Shown: in pieces, positions 32,066 through 41,575 of the stretch
Position numbering within the stretch: the stretch's first letter is position 1
Layout: the number at the start of each line of letters is the position of its first letter
Assembly: GCA_019155205.2 (NCBI GenBank)
Contig: JAHNZQ020003150.1
Coordinates: 3,451,843 to 3,495,903 of the forward strand
DNA length: 44,061 nt
Reading direction: 5' to 3'
Source: Gracilaria vermiculophylla
Taxonomy: Eukaryota; Rhodophyta; Florideophyceae; Gracilariales; Gracilariaceae
Notes under the pieces: model-generated
Seen by the model: the letters and a program-made list of their open reading frames with translations, nothing else
Databases searched by the model: none
What the model was told of the DNA's origin: nothing
Translations under genes and position numbers: made by a program

Positions 32066-32420
32066 GCCTTATAATAAGTGTCCTTGTGTTTATCAAGCAA
32101 CCACAGTTGCACTGATTATTTGTCATCCTCATTGATTCCCGCAACTCCATGCATTGTCATTGCGCGATCACCGCCGTGTATCTCGTGACCCGTCGGATAT
32201 GGCGCGACCGGCTGTGGAGGTTGGTAAGGGCCACGACCTGGGAGCATTGTGATGCGATGTTTCTCGCTGTGGTTTCAAATACTGCCGCGACACCAGCAAC
32301 ATGCGCTGAAGTATCTATTCAAGACGAACATTAAAGGCAATTATCGTTCCACACACAGTCATATTTTATTTCTTTCAATATGGCAATAAATACTTTCACA
32401 TTGTTCGCTGATACTTGGAC
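32066..32420. repeat. Duplicated segment, copy 2: 3' flank of the peptidase gene
   Basis: It matches 1787-1904 and 2343-2560. Shared landmarks include ATTCCCGCAACTCCATGCATTGTC, GATGTGGTTTCAAATACT-like words and TATCTATTCAAGA. It lacks both insertions present in copy 1 and so serves as the empty-site reference. Confidence 0.7.
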
Positions 32421-33521
32421 TTAAGAGCAACCGTACATTATGCGATGATATTTCTTAAAATCACCAAGCGTGTATATCTTGCCAGGATTGTTGCACAACA
32501 CTTTTGCCATATCGGAGTCGGAAGAACTACATTTTCTTTGCAAAGATCTCAAAGAGTTAGCTACGTCACCAGCTACATTTTCACTTGACCCTTTGTTGTC
32601 ACAATCTTTTGCCCAGAAAAAGGCCCATCCTTCGTTGAAAGAGAATTGCGCACTCGATTTCCTTGTACAACTATGTGTTCGAACATAGCGGTACATGGCA
32701 GCATCACTCTGATATCGACCCTTGCTGCCGTTGCAGATATAGCGGAGGCTATGAGCGACTTCGTGCTTTGCAGTAACAGACCCGACGCAAGTCTCTCTCG
32801 GGACATAAGTCGTGTCATAAGAAGTATACACGAAAAACGCAGAACTAGGGTCGGTCTCAACAACATGATGTTGAAAATCTGGACAGCTCGGGCACCTGCT
32901 TCGAAAGTGATCCATGGCATCTTGAAATTCTTTCTGGGTCTTCGTGAATCCACACATTTCCCGAAAACAGGGAAAACGACGACATTCTTGCCCTGGACAA
33001 CACTCCCGGCATCTTTTTTCTTCGATTGCGCAGCCTGATGTCACTGGGTCCTCAGGTACACTGCATGGCTGATTTTTACGACAACCCCGAGGACGACGAC
33101 ATCGAATTCTTTCGCGGCGAATTCTATAACGGCAATCGTTAAAAATTACTTCCTGTTCCTGCCGCATTGAAAACTGTCTTGTAGGAGGGACGATACAGGT
33201 GACATTGCTCTGCAGCCCAGATTCAGTGCCAATGCGAGAAACCTGATTCTCTATCGCATCAAACATGTTTTGATGAGTTTGTTTCGCCCTTGAATGCAGA
33301 ATCCATTGACGGTTGATCCAAATCTTGCCCTCCTGAACATCATTGCGAACTAAAACCACAGATATGTTGTTCTCGTGCGCAGAAGCACAGTGCAGCTTTA
33401 TGTTGTCCTCCGTCCGGCAGTCGCGGGGCCCGTGGCAAAGAGCCCAAGTATTCAGAGAGCTGCAGTGCTGAAATGAAACATGTAATATGACAACGAACAG
33501 AGCAAAGGTAAAAATGGCCAT
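32421..33521 (-). CDS. Secreted cysteine-rich metallopeptidase-like protein (gluzincin-type motif)
   Basis: The frame is a single exon of 366 residues. The start has an excellent context (GCCATGG). Residues 1-22 form a signal peptide (hydrophobic core FTFALFVVILHVSF). Residues 29-145 are a cysteine domain, C29-x5-C35-x9-C45, with W73, HS at 76-77 and NVTC at 106-109, shared with the short secreted proteins nearby. Residues 140-192 are Cys/Arg-rich. The C-terminal part holds HEVAH (253-257) and NEGWA (296-300). HExxH followed by an E-G-x-A segment is the zinc site of gluzincin-type peptidases, with H253, H257 and E297 as probable ligands and E254 as catalytic. It is not a close match to any named family I know. 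It is divergent with the short gene at 36968. Zinc peptidase activity is inferred, not shown. Confidence 0.8.
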   Translation of the reverse strand: MAIFTFALFVVILHVSFQHCSSLNTWALCHGPRDCRTEDNIKLHCASAHENNISVVLVRNDVQEGKIWINRQWILHSRAKQTHQNMFDAIENQVSRIGTESGLQSNVTCIVPPTRQFSMRQEQEVIFNDCRYRIRRERIRCRRPRGCRKNQPCSVPEDPVTSGCAIEEKRCRECCPGQECRRFPCFREMCGFTKTQKEFQDAMDHFRSRCPSCPDFQHHVVETDPSSAFFVYTSYDTTYVPRETCVGSVTAKHEVAHSLRYICNGSKGRYQSDAAMYRYVRTHSCTRKSSAQFSFNEGWAFFWAKDCDNKGSSENVAGDVANSLRSLQRKCSSSDSDMAKVLCNNPGKIYTLGDFKKYHRIMYGCS

Positions 33522-34364
33522 GGCAAGTCTCGAGCCCTTGAATGTGCCGATCTGTTTCTGTCGATGTGGTCACTCATGGTCATCGGGATGGAGAGAGCAT
33601 TCTTAAGTACAAAAAAGCATTGCATCCAGTTTTCTACTTCTGAGCACTCTGTCACATGCCAACTGTGGTGAGCATGACTCAATAATCTCAAAGAAATATG
33701 GAACGTTTTATGTGATGCAATTTAAGACATGCTAGAATAAGGTACAAACATGAGACAAAAGCTGCTACGCAGAGCTACAATAAAAAGCAATGCAAAGTTT
33801 AAATAATCACTTACTTGTCCAGGAAGTAAGGCAAGTATACAGTATCTACTTCACAATTACAGAGTGCGACCTGATACTTTAGCACAAAGTGATTTGTAGC
33901 CTTTAGATTTTGACTCATGTCTTGAGCGCTGACGCAGTCGGTATTGAAACATCTAATGTGCTTTGTGAGTCAATGTGCTTTTGTACACAGATAGTCTCAT
34001 CGATTATATGGATGGTTTGGCGCAGCTCGAATTCTGGGCTCTGGACTGATCTTCACAGCCGACACAGCGTGCCCTGCTTGAGTCTTGCCTACTAAACGTA
34101 CGAAATCGATGCTGTAAAGACGTTCTTTGCTCAATGCTTTTTTCTTGACAACAATTTGGACATGAAATACTATTTATGTGGAAAAAATGAGTATTGTTTT
34201 CGTAAGTGAGGCCGCGAAGTGCAACAGTGTTCCATTGGCAAGCACGACGGCCTTCACTCTCATTTGGGTTTAGTTTTCAGAAAATGTTCACACCTTTATT
34301 TCCAGAGACTGTCTAAACATGGTGAAATTTGAAAATATAGTGCCAATGTTCACCCCAATTCGAA
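33522..34364. other. Upstream region of the peptidase-like gene, no gene recognised
   Basis: AT-rich sequence between the divergent genes, unique to copy 2 within this window. In copy 1 the corresponding part is gone, replaced by the OGT-like stretch. No clear TATA box was found close to the peptidase ATG; TACTTAAGAATGC on the minus strand (about 33595-33610) is the nearest AT-rich word. Short frames are not conserved. Confidence 0.4.
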
Positions 34365-35138
34365 CGTGAATATGAAATGAAGCATTACATTTATGGGAAA
34401 TAATAACATACGGTTTCCTGACCGAAAATAAATAATAGCATTGCACGTGTGTCTTCATTAATACTTCGAAAATTTCTGCAAGACCTCCAAAAATAGACGA
34501 CGACGAAATGATTACTACATGGGAGATTCAAGCAAGATTAGTAAGAAGTGCTTCGCGCCCCAACAGGGAAAGGCACCAATAACGTAGTACCATCCTCTAT
34601 TGCACATCTGACTCGCATGATGGACTCTAACAATACGTTTTGTGTAATTTCTCCGTGTAATTTTCTCTGTTGGGCGAGACCTGAAGAAAGTAAGGTGAAA
34701 CCCAACAAGTTGCGTTCAATGCTGACAAGCATTACTGGGCGTCCCCTGAAGCAAATATCAAACAGCTATTTTGCGCCTTTTTAATATTGTGAGTCTAAGA
34801 ATAAGAATAATACGCAACAGCCACGCTGGTGGCTGTGCAATATCGAGATATTTTCAGGCAGGAAAGCACAGCTGCTGCGCGCAAGTGCTTGAAAAGCTGC
34901 TTGAAACACCGCTTCTGCTTCACGCGGGGGTCCCGCCATGACGACTGTCCGCAATGCGCAACCACTGCATTTGACCGCCGTAGCTGCCCAAGTACAACGC
35001 GCTTACACCTGGGCAAACGTGCGCTCCATGGTGAACGGCGATCTTCTTGGAACGCCCGTTTCTTTCCTTTCATCTCAGCTTGTAGAGTGAAGCGCAGCGA
35101 CAAATAACAGAATGTTTATCTTCGGCGTTATTCTCTTC

Positions 35139-35166
35139 AGGTTGCACCCATTATTTGGGGCAACCT
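35139..35166. other. Conserved hairpin, copy 2
   Basis: AGGTTGCACCC (35139-35149) pairs with GGGGCAACCT (35157-35166) with one bulged A. It is the counterpart of the hairpin at 6336-6362. Confidence 0.4.
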
Positions 35167-35640
35167 GAGAAACATCATTACAACAACAAATGCGATGCTT
35201 TCCTTACTTTGATCACACCTCTCCACCTTCATGTGTGGACCAAACAAATCCTAATGAGCACCCAAATGGAAAAGTTTGCATTACCTGTTTACAACCTGAC
35301 ATTTCTCTGCGAAAATGGGCTACTGAGTCACTCACATCCGAAAAAGATATGGTGTAGAATATGCCCTTCATGGAAAGCCCTCTGTTGTTCTGAGGTACAT
35401 TTCCAAAGCTTTAGTTGCAATGTGCTCTCGCGGGGCTTGTCTCATACATTCAAAGCTACTATTTAGTTTTTGACTTCGTTTTGGCCCAAGTTTGCAACAC
35501 AAGTCACCTGATTTCAAACAATTTCTCCACTCAGAAAGCACTGATGGCATTCAAGCCCATGACAAGCAACCCTCTATATTCCGCGAATTCCACTAGTCAG
35601 TGACAGTCCACCTCATTATTTCAGGCGTGACTGTACGAGC

Positions 35641-36002
35641 CACTACCTATGGAATGCAATTGGCTCGAGAGTACGCATGCAGGGTGAACATGCGCAAGAA
35701 TAGCGCGTGGAGATTGGCAGAACAGGCTATATAGCTTGGTTAGTGCAGACTTACAAGAAGACAGCGCCGTGCAATGATAATTAGACTGACAACACGGTGT
35801 TTGCATTAAGTTAGTACGTGGCGAGAAGCGCAAACGTGCCATGTAATACGCAACACGAGTACTTAAGCCCCGAGCTCGCCGACTACCGTAGTGAGAACAT
35901 GAGGCAAGCACCGCTCAACTTGTCCGATCAATAAACAAGTACAGCAAACCGAACTTAGGTGCTTCACTGAACGAAAGTACAACCCCACATTACTCACTAC
36001 CT
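35641..36002. mobile_element. Insertion of ~346 bp flanked by CACTACCT, probable solo LTR
   Basis: CACTACCT at 35641-35648 and 35995-36002 brackets 346 bp absent from the paralogous site near 6640-6655, where GCCACTGTATGCTGCTATG is uninterrupted. The insert has a TATA-like CTATATAGC word (about 35729), an AATAAA signal (about 35931), and near its ends TGG and TCA, as expected of an LTR. With TG..CA ends the direct repeat would be 5-6 bp; read as 8 bp it would instead suggest a hAT-type element. No related LTR was found elsewhere in the window. Confidence 0.55.
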
Positions 36003-36822
36003 GCTGCTATGAAACAAACTCATTACTCCAGCAAAACCAACTGTTCGATATTGTTTTCTGCATGAGATTAAAAGGGAGCATCAGGAGTCACCACCGAGTC
36101 TGCCAAAGATAAAAGCGCCGTCAATGCTCTTTGGTCCTCTATCTTTCATTGTTTTTTCCAGCAACTGATTGAAATAAAACTCTGATGGTGAGCAACAGCT
36201 TCAGAAAAGCCAATTTAACATGGGACTTTCTCCCATCTCCATGATCTGGTCTGCAAACTTTTATGTCTTTTATCTGTTTGTGCCTTAATGTGCGCAAAAT
36301 AAACGATCCAATTTGTTGCCGTATTTAGACTATTTTTCCACCACTTATCATAAATACCAAAGCCATCGCTCTTTTTCACTTATTCTCGGCTGCTGTCTTT
36401 TGTTTCAGAAACGTGAAGGCTTTTCTTCAAGAAAGAGTTTCACCTCTCACATGACCTTGGGGGACTTGATTATCCTCGGTGGATCGAAGCTTGTCTTCCA
36501 GCCATGCAGAACGCTTTTTGCAAAAAAAATTCCAGAGTGTTTGAACCTAACAAGCAGACAAGCAGTATAATGCATACGTTTATTAAATTTGCATGCCTTT
36601 CCTTGCGCCATGAAAGTGAACTCATCGGTTATTAGCACTCTCACGTATGCACATACTTACATGAGCTTACAGAAAAACTTTGATTTTGTTCATTGCGTTG
36701 ACCAATAAAAGTTGAAGAGAGAATTAAGATCCTCCTTCTCCTTTTCACAAGTGGAAGCTGAACAAGCGGATAGGTATTTTAACATGGCTTTACATAAAAG
36801 AAAAGCCATTAATCCATCAGAG

Positions 36823-36846
36823 CATGCGCTTTGCGGCATATAAAAA
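36823..36846 (+). promoter_or_regulatory. Core promoter with TATA box, short secreted gene copy 2
   Basis: TATAAAAA at 36839-36846 is preceded by the same GCATGCGCTTTGCGGCA word as in copy 1. The leader to the ATG at 36968 is nearly identical between copies, including CCATCAAGAATCCGACGCC, which supports a shared, retained promoter and 5' UTR. Confidence 0.65.
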
Positions 36847-36967
36847 CCTCAACGCTCGTGGTTCATGAACTTGTTCAGCCTCTCTATGAACCATCAAGAA
36901 TCCGACGCCTCAGCCAAAAACTTTCAGTCACTATTGTACGTCTGTTTCGGAACTAAACCCGTCAAGC

Positions 36968-37441
36968 ATGAGTTCCGCTAGCTTTTTCATGAAGCAACTG
37001 GTGTTCGCGATCATTGTATCCTTGGTCCTTGTTTCTATCGCTTCTGCCGAAATCGCCATCTGCCTGCACACCGGTATCTGCACGTTGGAAGGTGGCCATC
37101 ATATTGAATGTCCAACTCTCCCGATAGAAGAGCACATGGTTCTTCATGTGATGCCCGACAAAAAAGGGAGCTTTTCAGTAGAACACATGTGGAATGTAAG
37201 GCACTCTGGCAAACGCGCTGAAAACCCAAGGCCATACTTTCGCTCTCTGGCGACAGTTAGGTCAAATGAAATGAATATCAGCTGCCGATACGTAGACTGG
37301 CTATCAAAGGATACTCATGGGCCGGATATCCAGAAACTTGAGACAACTGCGAGGGGTCCTGACGGATCTACCCCTTGCCGCGGTAAGAAATCAATATCCG
37401 CGACATACAGAGGGAAGAGAGTCTTATGCTGCCGTGTTTGA
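36968..37441 (+). CDS. Short secreted cysteine-rich protein, copy 2
   Basis: 157 residues, with a signal peptide ending near IASA before EIAIC. Mature cysteines sit at the same places as in copy 1, except for a one-residue shift after an indel near residue 131. About 118 of 156 positions are identical to copy 1. Differences cluster in the signal peptide and the last 27 residues, while the central segment RSNEMNISCRYVDWLSKDTH is invariant. The frame is intact and probably functional. Together with the peptidase-like gene 3.4 kb upstream on the other strand, it forms the complete divergent pair. No family is recognised; extracellular action is inferred from the signal peptide and paired cysteines. 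Confidence 0.85.
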   Translation: MSSASFFMKQLVFAIIVSLVLVSIASAEIAICLHTGICTLEGGHHIECPTLPIEEHMVLHVMPDKKGSFSVEHMWNVRHSGKRAENPRPYFRSLATVRSNEMNISCRYVDWLSKDTHGPDIQKLETTARGPDGSTPCRGKKSISATYRGKRVLCCRV

Positions 37442-38330
37442 TGGTTTTAGATCTTCAGTCCGAACCGTTGCGCTAAATGGCTGGATATGTCTCGTTTGTT
37501 CGGTTCCGTCTGCTAAAAGTAAAGGGCATCAGCTATGCTGCAGATGCACATATTGTGTTTTGAATGTTTGTGATAGTCGTACATTCTATCTCCAAAACGA
37601 ATCCTGCCCGGTTTATTGGCGTTCGTAGAATAAGTGCTTCAAAAAACAATGAAAGTGATATTCAATGCAAGAGCCGAGAATATCATCAACTATTTTTCAA
37701 TTTGATGATTTTATTCAGGGCACGAGCTATGCAAAGTCGCTACATTTACATCTTTCCTAAACCTTTCGTCGTGACAATATACAGAACGCTTGTTTTGTGA
37801 ACTCATCAATGTGGACAGTTGTATTCAAAACAAAAAAGGTGGTCAGTTGTGGACTCCCTTTGTATCACTGCGGAGCGGAAGATGCGATACGAAGAAAAGT
37901 GTGGCGGGTTTCCGCAGGAGAACAGCATACTCTACCTGTGTAATGGGAGATGATGCGCTGCGATCGCTAAGTAAGCTTACACTGATGGTACCCTCATTAG
38001 TACAGAACTCAAAGACGGTGTAGCTTAAGGATCTTTAGGACAGTAATTGACAATAGAGTAGGTTGTAGACTGTTTTTGTGGCTCTCAGTGGCATAATACC
38101 TCTATAGGTGTGTTCTACACTATTGAGACCCCACCCTACCTTACAGTGCGATGTAGTACAAAACCATAGATTGCCGGAACGTAGTTTACGACCGCGTGGG
38201 TTGCAACGGCGTAGGTTGCACTAACCGCCGCATATCGTTAGGTTGCACACATTGCGTTTTCGTAGTTCTTGCTACGGTTGGCGAACAACCGGTTGGGCAA
38301 GGGGTGCCCGTATAAGGCCTGCTTATGGTA
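37442..38330 (+). other. 3' flank of the short secreted gene, copy 2
   Basis: It contains about 200 bp (37450-37660) not present in copy 1, then realigns, including the dispersed repeat (37868-38115) and the GGTTGCA cluster (38205-38250). No conserved frame. Confidence 0.5.
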
Positions 38331-40441
38331 GCGGGCCGGCATCAATGAAAACCTACCTTTGCTACTTAGATAACCACTAATAACTAGACTTGACGTTACA
38401 AGAGTCACGTAATATACCAATCCAATACGTAATTCGCTCACTGTACTAAAGTACATTCCACACAAACGCGATGCAAACCGTTGTGTTTCCTATTTCACGT
38501 AGTTCTACGGCGATCTCGAATCCAATAAAGATTGGCTCCCCCACGCCGCTCTCACGAATTGTGGCAAAATACTCAACTAATCTCACTTGCAGCACAAGCC
38601 TAGCTGAAGACAATTTTCAACCAAAAAAGGGCCACAGCAACCGAAATAGGGTACGGAGCTTGGCCGCTTTGCGATTCAAGCACGTCCCGCGTGATACTGC
38701 AACGTCATTCCACATCGCAACACACCACCGAACGATGTCGAAAATTTCAAGCACGTTGCCGCGATCGAGTTACACCGTAACAACGCGTCGTCTGCTGAAA
38801 GCGCTTCAGACGCTCGTCGCACGGTTCAAGGGCACGATGACACGGCGCTGTGCGATACGATCCTTCAAGTAGATAAACTAGATAGTAGGCCGCTTAAAGT
38901 CTAGGTATTGGAACCCTATATATAAACTCTAAACCCACCTTTGGCGAGAGCGTGGGCCTCTTCAGACATGTTTTAACCTTCCTGTGCTACAAATGTACTG
39001 GAAATCGATTTCTTGGAACAATGCAGATACCCGACATACAATGAACAAAGTAGTATGCTGTATTATATTAACAATTCGGCATAGGTAAATCGCGTTTGCT
39101 ATAGAGATCTCTTACGGAGGAAACGACTCTGTGTTTTAAATACCCATATATTTTGACGTTTGGTCGATTTCTTATGTTTAAATTTTCGAAAAATTTTCTT
39201 TTTTGGCTTCACCATATGAAAGAGGTTGTATCTGGAAAGAGAATTCCAAGCATGCCGCACGTTTAATGGTGCAGTTTTGTGGAAGTGTGTTATGGCATTA
39301 CAGGGATGGGTTTTCTAATCTATACTATAGCTTATAACACCCCTGCTGTATTTGAAGAATTATGAATAGTAAACAGAGGTGAGGAGTTGTGTGACAGTAA
39401 ATGCACACACACAAATATTAAAGAAACAGATATATTTCTCACCAAAACAAGTTAAAGTTAATGTAAGCGACAAATAGTTTTCGTTATTTTTAGAGAACTA
39501 GAAATATATATACTGCTGATATTTTTTTTAAAGAATTGAAAAGAAAATTTTGTTCTTTTTACTGGCGCTGTACCAAAATAAGCACGCAGTATAGCATTTA
39601 GCATCGAACTACTTTGCAAGCGCGAGCGCGACAAACCTAAAGTACAAGCTGCGCCATCACACCTCACACCACAACGCCTGTCGGCACCACTAACGACTCG
39701 TCGCTCGCGGTGCCCTTCAAACAAAGGGCAACATCACGCCGTGCGCTGCAAGCCAGTGAGACACCCCACCGTGGTTACGTGAAGGAACCGGCGACAAGCA
39801 CCGTGCGATATAAACACGGGATATTTTGAAAGAAACTCAAAGTCTACTGCAACGAATCACTGTAAAGAGCGTCAGACCGATTGCAGCCTAGAGTTTCGGC
39901 TGGTTTGACTTTTCTCGATCAATCTGTATGGTATATGTGTATTTGTAAATTCAATACGACATTTACTTAAATAATGATGATGTCACACGATAAAGACTAT
40001 AAAAAGTTATTTGGCTTGCTAATCATTATTTTTTTGTTGAAACTAATTTCTAGCTTTAAATGGATCACTCTGCAATGCAGACTTCTAGATCAGTGGAAAA
40101 GAAGGATTTGATTTTTGCTCATCTGAGCACAAATGATCAGCGTGCTCATCAGGCTCCATCCCAATTCTAAATATTCGGTACAAATCAATAAAAATGGTTT
40201 CTGGATATAATTAACAACTGGATATTCTTTTCTAAAAACTATTATAAAAACTGCAGAAAACGCATGTTTTGATCTGCTGACATAAGCAGAAAGAATGCTT
40301 GCTATATAAAGTAGTATTGAAGCACAGCACGCTGACGACCCAATGGGAAAGGGAATCTAGTTCACTCGGCAAGGAGAACAGCTGACGTCATGTCTTCAAT
40401 ATGAAATGCTGATGTGTGTTCATTAGTCTAGGATAACTTTC
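38331..40441. other. No gene recognised
   Basis: AT-rich sequence with two slightly GC-richer parts. 38471-38872 has a 133-codon frame, basic and serine/threonine-rich, without a signal peptide or recognisable domain, which I do not call as a gene. 39590-39830 ends in a GATATAAAC TATA-like word (about 39806). No repeats shared with other parts of the window were found. Confidence 0.4.
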
Positions 40442-40670
40442 AACACTCTTTGGAGAGGCAGTTAGGGTGAAAACAAGACGATCGGAGTTGAGGACTGTTG
40501 TTCCGAACATTGACGAACAACAGTCCTCCTTTATAGAGATTAAGACTTACGGGAGCATTTTATCACTGATATGCTCCCGTAAACACATACAATAATATAA
40601 ATTCAAGCAGTATCACGTTAACTATACAAATATAAATATGAACAGTAGTTCAAAGGTTCAAAGTCACTGA
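40442..40670 (-). mobile_element. Copia 3' LTR (copy C) with two perfect inverted repeats
   Basis: This ~229-bp LTR matches copy A (11203-11426). On the minus strand a TATAAA box (40530-40535) lies between a 12-bp perfect inverted repeat (40547-40558 with 40571-40582) upstream and a 14-bp perfect one (40490-40503 with 40515-40528) immediately downstream. A polypurine tract, GAGGGGGGATC on the minus strand, sits at its internal edge (about 40671-40682). Confidence 0.75.
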
Positions 40671-41575
40671 GATCCCCCCTCGACCGGTGCGGGAGAAACA
40701 TGTAGAGCCCTGCGATGTGAATCAAAAGTCTCTCCAATCAGAGATTTTGTAAACATATCCGCTCTGTTCTTTGTAGAAGAAACGTGATTGATCTTGACAA
40801 CTTCTTGATTCACTGCATCCAAAACATGATGATACCTAAGTTCAATGTGCTTCACTTTTCTCACTCCAAAGTTGTTCTGTGTCCATGAGATAGTGCCCAT
40901 ATTGTCCTGAAATAGTGGAATCGGTAGCTGCAATGGAAATTCAAGCTCAGTAAAAATGTTTTTCACCCAACAGACTTGCTTGATACATTCCGAAAGCGCG
41001 TAGAATTCTGCTTCAGTTGTGGAGAGAGCTGTTGATTTTTGAAGCTTCGAACTCCAAATAACAGGAATATCACCAATAGTGATGACAAACCCCCCCCTAG
41101 AGCGACGCTTCTCGGGATATCGGCCCCAATCAGCATCTGACCAAGAACAGACGTTCGTGGTTACGTCCAGAGGAATCTGTAACCCGTAAGATCTTGTAGC
41201 GATTAAGTATCGCACCACTTTCTTCATACAAAGCCAATGCTGCGGAAGAGGATTAGCAGCAAATTTGCCTAGCATAGAGACAGCTGTTGATAAGTCTGGA
41301 CGTGTTCGAGTTGAAAGAAACAATGAGGATCCCAAAACTTCTTTGTAGGGTACATTCATCATAGCACAGCGTTCTTCTTCAGTGGGAGACACCATAGGAT
41401 CATAAAGGCAGTGTGTCTGAGGAAGAGGTGAGGACAAAGGAAGAGCTGAGGTTAGGCGACAGGTTTCAATGATTTTCTAGATAAGTGGACGTTGATGAAG
41501 TATGATACTGTCCGAAGATTCCTCAATGAAAACACCAAGGTACACATCGGTTCGTCCAAAATCCGATATGTCGTA
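40664..41575 (-). pseudogene. Copia RT C-terminus and RNase H (copy C)
   Basis: The 257-codon frame reads VPYKEVLGSSLFLSTRTRPD, WSDADWGRYPEKRRSRGGF, TALSTTEAEFYALSE, LFQDNMGTISW and ADMFTKSL. These are the classic end of RT and the RNase H of Ty1/copia Pol. Between 41575 and 41438 the frame is broken: the upstream frame stops after RKLCA, and the segment linking RT to RNase H is shortened. The element is therefore probably dead despite long frames. Confidence 0.85.

Larger units (their letters stand above)
34365..38330 (+). repeat. Segmental duplication block, copy 2 (short secreted gene and flanks)
   Basis: It aligns in direct orientation with 5308-8400. Differences include the LTR-like insertion 35649-35994, extra sequence at about 36200-36640, and an inverted stretch at about 36640-36770. 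Similarity falls away after about 38330. Confidence 0.8.

Noticed and set aside
38471..38872. 133-codon plus-strand frame
   Set aside because: No signal peptide, domain, promoter or homologous partner in copy 1; likely chance in slightly GC-richer DNA.
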